Shown here: in pieces, positions 56,980 through 64,000 of the stretch
Layout of the letters: each line of letters starts with the position of its first letter
Numbering within the stretch: position 1 is the first letter of the stretch
Assembly (NCBI RefSeq): GCF_024323335.1
Contig: NC_066583.1
Coordinates: 371,633,175-371,697,174 of the forward strand
Direction: 5' to 3'
DNA length: 64,000 nucleotides
Origin: Lathyrus oleraceus
Taxonomy: Eukaryota > Streptophyta > Magnoliopsida > Fabales > Fabaceae
Position numbers and translations under genes: made by a program
Notes under the pieces: generated by a model
Databases searched by the model: none
Told to the model about the DNA's origin: nothing
Seen by the model: only the letters and a program-made list of their open reading frames with translations

Positions 56980-59900
56980 TGTAACACCTCAAAATTTGCC
57001 CTCCTCTCTTGGGACTAGCATAATATATTGCATGTCATTTGTAGGTCATTAGGCATTGCATATTGCATATCATGTGGTTACATTGTGTAAATCATCCTCC
57101 TAAGTCTTGGTCAGAAGATAAGAGGTTATGATGCAAGCCTAGGGTTTTATTGACTGATCATTAGCCATCTGAGGATTGGGCTATGAATTAGGGTTTCATG
57201 ATTCTCAAGGGGATTGGTCTTGATCTTGGTTGAAATGGTACATCATCATCATCATGGTATTGATATTATCCAAGAGGTTCAAGAGTTTGATCATACACCT
57301 TGAGATTAGGGTTTTGACCACTGGTCAACCCTAATCATCTGCATTAGGCCAATCAGGGCATGACAAGGAGGTGGGGTCTACAGTGGATATGGGGATCATC
57401 ATGTGATTATATTGATCTTATGGAGGCTAGGGTTTCATCCTTGAGCCATTTCATCAGAGAATTGGGGCTCAGCTTGATCAGTGCATTGCCAAATTCATCT
57501 ATCAGTTGAAAAAGTCAACTGTGGTCAACTATGCTTGATTTTATGGATTTGGAGGTGGGAGAGAGTTGGATACACTTCATTCATGTCTAAACAAGTTTCA
57601 TTTGACATTTCAAACCTCAAGAATGAAGAAAATAAAGTCAGGAGAAAAGTTGCCAAAAATAGAAAGTGACTTGTAATGGAAGTTTCCAAAAATGGAAAGT
57701 TTTTCACCACAAAATTACATGTCCAAAAAAGCTTCAAATGGATTTTTGTTCAACATGAAAGTTGTAGATCTTGCTCTCACCTTTCCAAAAAGTCCAAGAA
57801 CTTGAATTTCCCATGTATGGTTGACAAGATATGGTCCATTCATTTTCCAAAAATGCCTAAAATCAAAGTGGCATAACTTTCACATGGAATGTCCAATTTG
57901 AGTGATTTTTCTTGGAGCAAACCACATTTCACATGTACTTTCATGTTGCATAATCAAAATTCATCAAAAGAAGGCATGGCAAAAAGTCATTTTCCAAGTG
58001 AATTCATGTGTATTTTTGGCATGGCATAGTGAATTTGAGATTTACAAGGCATTGGTACATGAAACCACTTCCAACACACTCCAAATATCAAATGTGACTT
58101 GTGTGAACATTCATTTTACTGTTACATTGCCAATTGGAGAAGGTCATTTTTGGACTTTCACTTAAAATGCAATTAACACTAATCATTTGGATTTTTGATA
58201 ATTGTGATTAAGGGAATGGATTAGCAGGGGTATATATTGTTAATCATAACAGAAATTGTTAAACACATCACATTTCTCAAGGATCATAACAGAATTTCTC
58301 TCAAATTCTCTCAAATTCTCCAAAAAACTTCATCACACTTTTTCATCAATTCTTGTGGATTTCTTCATCAAACTTGCTCGTGTTCATTGGATCTACACTC
58401 CATAAGCAATTGTGAGTGACTGTTTTGCTGAATTCGTGGCTAAAGCTTCAAGAAAGTGGACTGTTTAAAGCTTGCACAACAATGGAGTTTTGAAGATTCT
58501 TGCAATTGGTGCTGTTTCGAGCTAGCCTAATCACTCCATTCAACTTCCTCATCAATAAGCATCATCTGTTTTGGTGAATTACGCGTGGAAACATCAAGAT
58601 TCGCAGCTGCCATCATCATAAGGTGCCAATTCGATTTCCTTAATTGTGTGAATCATGATATGCGTTTTGTAGGCCCTGCAATGTAGATCTTCATGATGCT
58701 TATAGTTTTTAATTTGATTGAGTATTGGATGAGAAATCTGAGTTTGAATGTTTGGATGTGATTCTTTTTTCACTCGATCCCGTCGCTATGCTTAGAGTTA
58801 GGTTAAATCATTTACATATCCTTAGTCCTTGTTGGAAGACGGTTCTAATGATTATAAGTTTGTTGAATTTGGTGAGAATTTGTTGTTCTTCATTTTCTGC
58901 AAATTCTGGTGATGTTTTGGTGAAGAACCGATGAAACTCGCGTTTGATCCTATATCCGCCTGGCTTGGTTTTAAAATGTGTTTCCCGCCATGCCTCAACC
59001 AATAGAAACGCGCCACTGCGTTTAAGTGGAACGGCGCCGTTTTGGCCAAGTTCTTAAGTATTACAAGTTTGCCATTATCAGATTAATTGGATTTATTTCT
59101 TATTTCTTTTTCATTTCTTTTTCATTTTTGATGCTTGATCTTTAGAAAATCATAACTCACTCATTTTTTTATCCAAATTGAGTGAGGTTTTTTTCATGAT
59201 GCTTCTTGTAATGTGTAGAATTTAATCATGAGTTTTGTGATTTTTGTGCACGTGTGGAAAATTAAAATGCTTAGGGATTGATTCAATGTGTTCATTTTGT
59301 ATATGTCTTGCCATATCTTTCATAAGATGATGATGCTTTCAAAGAAATGGATGAAATTTTTTGTGCATGTTCTGGACACTTTGATGGTGATTTTCATGTA
59401 GAGTTTGTAATTTTTAGATTCCTGGATGTTGAGATATGAATTTTTGAATAGAGGTGTGACAATTTATGTCACACCAAGCTTGATGAACTTACTGATTTTA
59501 TTTAAAATGCTTAGGGATGTTGATTTGAGCTGAAATTTTGCATGGTTGAACATATGAATGTTTAGATCACATGTGATTTTTTCTGGAATTTTTGATATCA
59601 TTTTCTATTTGATTGATAATTTTCTTCTCTGTGTGGTCATTTGGTGACATTGTGTGACACATGTTGGCATTTTGCTTGTGAAATTCTCATGGTGTATTGG
59701 ATGGATGTGGAATTTGACATGTGGAGTGTAGACACATTATAGGTCATTGTGGTTTTGATCCCATTCATTTATCTTGTATTGTCACTGTTTTATGATTTTT
59801 GGAAGTTGATGTTTGTTTGGATACCTTGTGTTGGCTTGTTTGAAATTGTCTGAACTTCTTGATTTTCATTGACCTACTTTCATTGATCCAAATGAGCTGA

Positions 59901-61846
59901 AATTTGACTTGATATTCATTGGATATGTTATGTTGATACTTGAATTTTTATGGAATTAATTGAAGGGTTTTGGTATGGATTTGATTGAGGTCATTCTGTT
60001 TGGTCATTTGAGGTTGCAAATTGCATGTGTGATACCTTTTTGTGCATAAAATGATAATGGTGATTGATATGAGCATGGGACCAATTGCATTTGCTTTTAA
60101 TTTGTTTGAATGTGATTTTGGATGATTTTCACTTGCTGTTTTGATTTTTTCCTCTCCTTTGGACCCTAGGCTTGGCCTAGTGGTCTAGTTTCTCATGTTT
60201 GGTTTAGATTTTCAGGTTGAAATGCAAAAGGCTAAAGGGGAAAATTCAAGTTGTAAATTGAGTTTGTTTGATGTTGTAAACTAACATTGACCTTGTGTTG
60301 TAGGGTTTGATGCTTGAGTTTGAGCTCATGGCTTGCACTTATGTGCATTAACTTGTGTTTGATTGTACAGATTAACATTTGCTGTTTACTGTTGATTTGT
60401 CTGAGTACTGATGATACTTGATTGATTTCAGGTACATTTAGTTGCTTACAGTTCCTTGAGAACTTGCTTGCTGTTGCTTGGTTTTTAAACCAATTGAGGT
60501 AGACTTCCTATTCTCCATGTAGTCTGGAAGACCTGGCCTGTTACTTGGCCAGGCAACTGTCTGAAGTCCTCCTTAAGAGGCGATGTTTGTGCTTGTTTAC
60601 TTTTGTGCCAAGCAGGTAAAGACCTTGATTAAGGCAATTGGTGGATCAAAGAGATATGCAATCTATCTCCCACTATTCTGTTGAGTCGTCCCTCTGCTCA
60701 CACCACTGTGTTGACGCATTGGGACATTAACCCAAGATCTTGTACTTTGTACAGTTGTGTCAGAGTCTTGAGCGTAGAAGGGTCCCTCCATTCTGGACCC
60801 ACGCTCCTTTGTCTGAAGCTCTCCCTGGCCAGGGATAAGAGCTGTGAAGTCTCATCTTCACTCACCTTTCATCAGCTTCACCTTAGCCTCTCAATGGCAA
60901 GGTTAAGAGCTAACTCTACCCTTGTACAGATGACTTGCCTTGGCAGTCGAACCCTTTGTTTGAGCCTCACTTGATTGGATATAGTGTGTGCTATGTGAAA
61001 TACTTGCTTTGTTTTGTTTATGATTGCATGCTTGTTTTTCCTGGTTAGGATTAGCTTGCTTATGCAAGTCAGGATAGAAACCTTTACATAGGGCAATGAT
61101 GCATGATAACACTAGGCTCGAGTCCAGCTCCCTGGTAGTGTGTCTCCCTTTGTATCTGGCTAGAATTTCTATCCCTTTCAGGGGAACTACGTCGCCCTGA
61201 TCCTCGTTCCAGACGAGGTACGTAGGCAGGAGGTCGTGCGAGACCTCTCCGGGCACTTTTTTTTTTTTTGTATGTTTGTCTGACAATTGCTAGGCTCGAG
61301 TTCCCGACTCCTTAGCAACTTGTTGTTTGTTTGTTCTTGTTGTGTGCTTGGAAGCCGGTGTAAGTCCATCAAGTGGCATCTGGGTTCCAGTGTGTGTCTG
61401 TTTTGGTTCGGATGCTGATGTAAGTCCAGCGATTGGCGTTCGGGTTCCATGTTTGCCTGTGTTTGTGTGTGTCCTGTTTGGCGTGCGTGAGCCGAACTAC
61501 GGCAACTCTGATTCTCGTTCCAGACGAGATACGTAGGCATAGGACGCGATGTCCTAGCGAGCCCTCTTCCTCTTAACCCCACCCGCGTTCCTTGTGTGTG
61601 TGTGATGTTTTAGCAACCTTTTCTTTCTTTTAGAACGTGGATCCCGTCGAGTACGACGGACGTGAGGGGTGCTAATACCTTCCCCTTGCGTAACCGACTC
61701 CCTTACCCTTTCTCTTTGGTCGCGAGACCATGCTTTTTCTAGGTTTCTCTGAGCGTTTCCTTTCCCTATTTTGGGATAAATAACGCGCAGTGGCGGCTCT
61801 GTTTGTTTTTGTTTTAGCCCGCCGGTTGTTTTTCGCGGATGCGACA
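56980..61846 (+). repeat. 3' LTR of Ogre B
   Basis: Colinear with 38600-43466 at an offset of 18380, with compensating 1-bp indels in T runs. By eye about 50 substitutions separate the copies. It contains the same TATA box (58231) and hairpin units (from 61184 and 61494). It is followed by GC (61847-61848), the same two bases that separate the 5' LTR from the PBS, then by Athila sequence. Confidence 0.93.
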
Positions 61847-61848
61847 GC

Positions 61849-64000
61849 AGGATATATGATACCTGCCTCTAATAACTTCGTTACTTCCTTCTTCACTACC
61901 TCACTCAGGATCGGGTTTAGTCTCCTCTGATGTTCCCTAGAAGTTTTACAGTCTTCTTCTAGCATGATGCGATGCATACAAATAGAAGGACTTATCCCTT
62001 TAAGATCGGTGATGTTGTATCCTAGTGCGGTTGGATATTTTCTTAAGATATGTAGGAGTTTTTTGATTTCGAGTTTTCCTAGGTCTGCATTTACTATCAC
62101 TGGTCGTTCAAGTTTTGAGTCTAGGAATTCATATCTCAGATTTTTGGGAAGTGTTTTCAAGTCGAGGGTTGGTTTCTTAAGGCATTGCGTAGGATCCGGT
62201 GTTATTGCTAAACAATGGTTCAGTCTGTCTTCTACACGATAGTCAGACGATTTGTCATTTTCTAACTCTGTTTCTTTTATGCATTCGTCGATGATATCCA
62301 TGAAGTAACATGTGTCATCTATTGCAGGTGCTTTCAAAAATTTGGAAAGACTGAACTCAATTTTCTCTTCTCCTACTTCAAAAGTGAGTCGTCCTCGTTT
62401 TACGTCTATGATGGCACCGGTGGTTGCTAAGAAAGGTCTTCCCAATATAATGGGGGTAACTTCATCTTCTCTTATGTCCATAATTATAAAATCGGTTGGA
62501 ATGTAGAATTGACCTATGCGCACGGGAACGTTTTCAAGAATTCCTACAGGATATCTAACGGAACGATCCGCTAATTGCACAGACATTTTAGTTGGTCTTA
62601 ATTCTCCCATTTCCAGTTTCTTGCATATGGATAAGGGCATAACACTGATACCGGCTCCTAAATCGCATAGAGCTTTGTCTATGACAAATTTTCCTATGTG
62701 ATAGGGTATAGAGAAACTACCAGGATCTTTAAGTTTTTGAGGCATATTCTGGATTATAGCGCTACATTCAGCAGTGGGTGTAACGGTTTCGCTATCTTCA
62801 AGTTTCCTTTTATTAGAAAGAATTTCTTTTAAGAACTTAGCATACGAGGGCATCTGTGTAATAGCTTCTGTGAAAGGAATGGTGATGTTTAATTGTTTCA
62901 GTAGGTCAACAAATTTTTTAAATTGGCCCACGTCTTTGGTTTTAATTAGCCTCTGAGGATAAGGGATAGGTGGTTTGTAAGGCGGTGGAGGTACATAAGG
63001 TTCTTTCTTCTCTACGGTTTCCTTATTACTCTCTTCCTTTTCCTTAGGTTTACTTTCTTCCTCAGTTGGCTTTTTAGAGTTTTGGTTTTCAATTCTTGGA
63101 TCAGATGGTCCTTCTACCTCTGTTCCACTTCTTAATATAATTGCATGAGCGTGGCTTTTCGGGTTAGGTTGGGGGTGTCTAGGAAATGTACCAGTTGGGG
63201 CTGCAGTAGGCGCTTGTTGTTGAGCTACTTGTGAGATTTATGTTTCCAGCATTTTGTTATGGGTAGCCAGGGCATCTACTTTACTTGCTAATTGTTTAAT
63301 CTGTTCGTTAGTGTGTACATTCTGGTTTAAGAAATCTTTATTGGTTTGCTGTTGAGAAGCTATGAAGTTCTCCATCATGATTTCCAAGTTGGATTTCCTA
63401 GGAACGTTATTGTTAGGTGTAGATGGGGTCGGCTTTTGATATCCAGGTGGTATAGCTGGGGCTTGATTGGGAGCTTGTCCTGGTGCGTATAAGGCATTGT
63501 TGCTCTTATATGAAAAATTAGGATGGTTCTTCCAGTTTGAGTTATAGGTGTGCGAGTAAGGATTTCCTTGTGCATAGTTCACCTGCTCTGCTTGGATTCC
63601 TGTTAGGAGTTGACAATCTGTAGGAGTGTGACCTTGGAGTCCACAGACTTCGCAATTTTGAGTCACGGCAACCACGGTGGCTGGAGGTGATACATTTAAA
63701 CTTTCAATTTTCTGGGCAAGAGCATCCACTTTTGCATTAACATGATCAAGGCTACTTATCTCGTACATGCCACTTTTCGTTTGAGGTTTTTCTACCATTG
63801 TTCGGTCGCTTCCCCACTGATAATGGTTTTGGGACATACTCTCGATAAGTTGATAAGTGTCAGCGTAAGGTTTATCCATAAGCGCACCACCTGCGGCGGC
63901 GTCTATTATTAATCTTGTGTTGCATAAGAGACCATTATAGAAGGTATGAATTACTAACCATTTTAAACCATGGTGTGGAAAAAGTCTCATCATGTCTTTG
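61849..64000 (-). pseudogene. Athila gag (C-terminal part), protease and start of RT
   Basis: The frame enters from beyond the right edge. The gag C-terminus (LIIDAAAGGALMDKPYADTY, zinc knuckle CEVCGLQGHTPTDC near 63620-63660) runs to an in-frame TAA at 63238-63240, where a sense codon is expected. It then continues (HAHAIILRSGTEVEGPSDP) into the protease (ALCDLGAGISVMPL near 62650-62690, IILGRPFLATTGAIIDV) and the RT entry (EVVKKEVTKLLEAGIIYP). At 61849 it meets Ogre B, and the coding frame resumes at 38599. The 59 residues that follow in the open frame to 61672 are antisense LTR, not protein. There is one nonsense codon plus the insertion. Confidence 0.85.

Larger units (their letters stand above)
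38600..61848 (+). mobile_element. Ogre B, complete Ogre-type Ty3/gypsy retrotransposon
   Basis: The element is 23.2 kb. It has two nearly identical 4.87-kb LTRs, a tRNA-Arg-like PBS, ORF1, gag-pro, an intron-like gap, RT-RNase H-aRNase H-integrase and a repeat-rich 3' region. This order and size define Ogre elements of the Tat lineage. By eye the LTRs differ at about 50 positions (about 1%), so insertion is recent. All three frames are open, making it a candidate autonomous copy. It is inserted into the Athila pol coding frame between codons for P and I of a YPISDSK motif. AGG is shared on both sides of the insertion rather than a full 5-bp duplication. Confidence 0.93.

Noticed and set aside
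61672..61848. 59-residue extension at the end of the Athila protease frame
   Set aside because: It is antisense Ogre B LTR read through by chance. The true continuation of the protein lies at 38599.

Overview
This window is repeat-dominated nuclear DNA of a flowering plant, most likely a legume of the pea/vetch/lentil tribe (Fabeae). The evidence is a complete, very large (about 23 kb) Ogre-type Ty3/gypsy retrotransposon with roughly 4.9 kb LTRs, a tRNA-Arg-like primer binding site, an extra ORF1 upstream of gag and a short non-coding gap between protease and reverse transcriptase. It lies among Athila, chromovirus, CACTA, LINE and MITE debris. Only one host gene is supported.

Layout. Positions 1-3720 hold a minus-strand gene assembled from five small exons (483-3658). 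It has a signal peptide, phase-1 introns, a TATA box and a degraded LINE inside its last intron. Positions 3721-10860 are AT-rich and contain two adjacent Harbinger-like MITE copies, two degraded chromovirus integrase ends in opposite orientation, and microsatellites. From 10863 a CACTA transposase remnant is split by a solo Ogre-family LTR (minus strand, 11429-16153, perfect GTAAT target duplication) and ends against a plus-strand LTR of the same family (16463-20641).

A nested stack follows. Ogre A (plus strand, from 20642; 5' LTR, PBS, ORF1, gag-pro) is decayed by in-frame nonsense codons. It is broken inside its protease at 29630 by an Athila-like element (minus strand, 29631 to beyond 64000). 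The Athila element is in turn broken at the start of its reverse transcriptase by Ogre B (plus strand, 38600-61848). Ogre B is young: its LTRs differ at about 50 positions by eye, about 1%, and its three reading frames are intact, so it may be autonomous.

How parts may work together. In Ogre B the LTR supplies promoter and transcript ends, and ORF1 (plant-mobile-domain/DUF7745-like plus coiled coil) precedes gag-pro. A candidate 270-nt intron with matching phase would put gag-pro in frame with RT-RNase H-aRNase H-integrase. The Athila element carries two diverged copies of an ATHILA-ORF1-like gene downstream of pol. The second copy has its own TATA box and a cluster of TGACG/CGTCA palindromes, and the same arrangement occurs in the Athila LTR. 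The main novelty candidates are this internal promoter, a two-hairpin motif with compensatory changes repeated across Ogre-family LTRs, and the repeat-exon secreted-protein gene.
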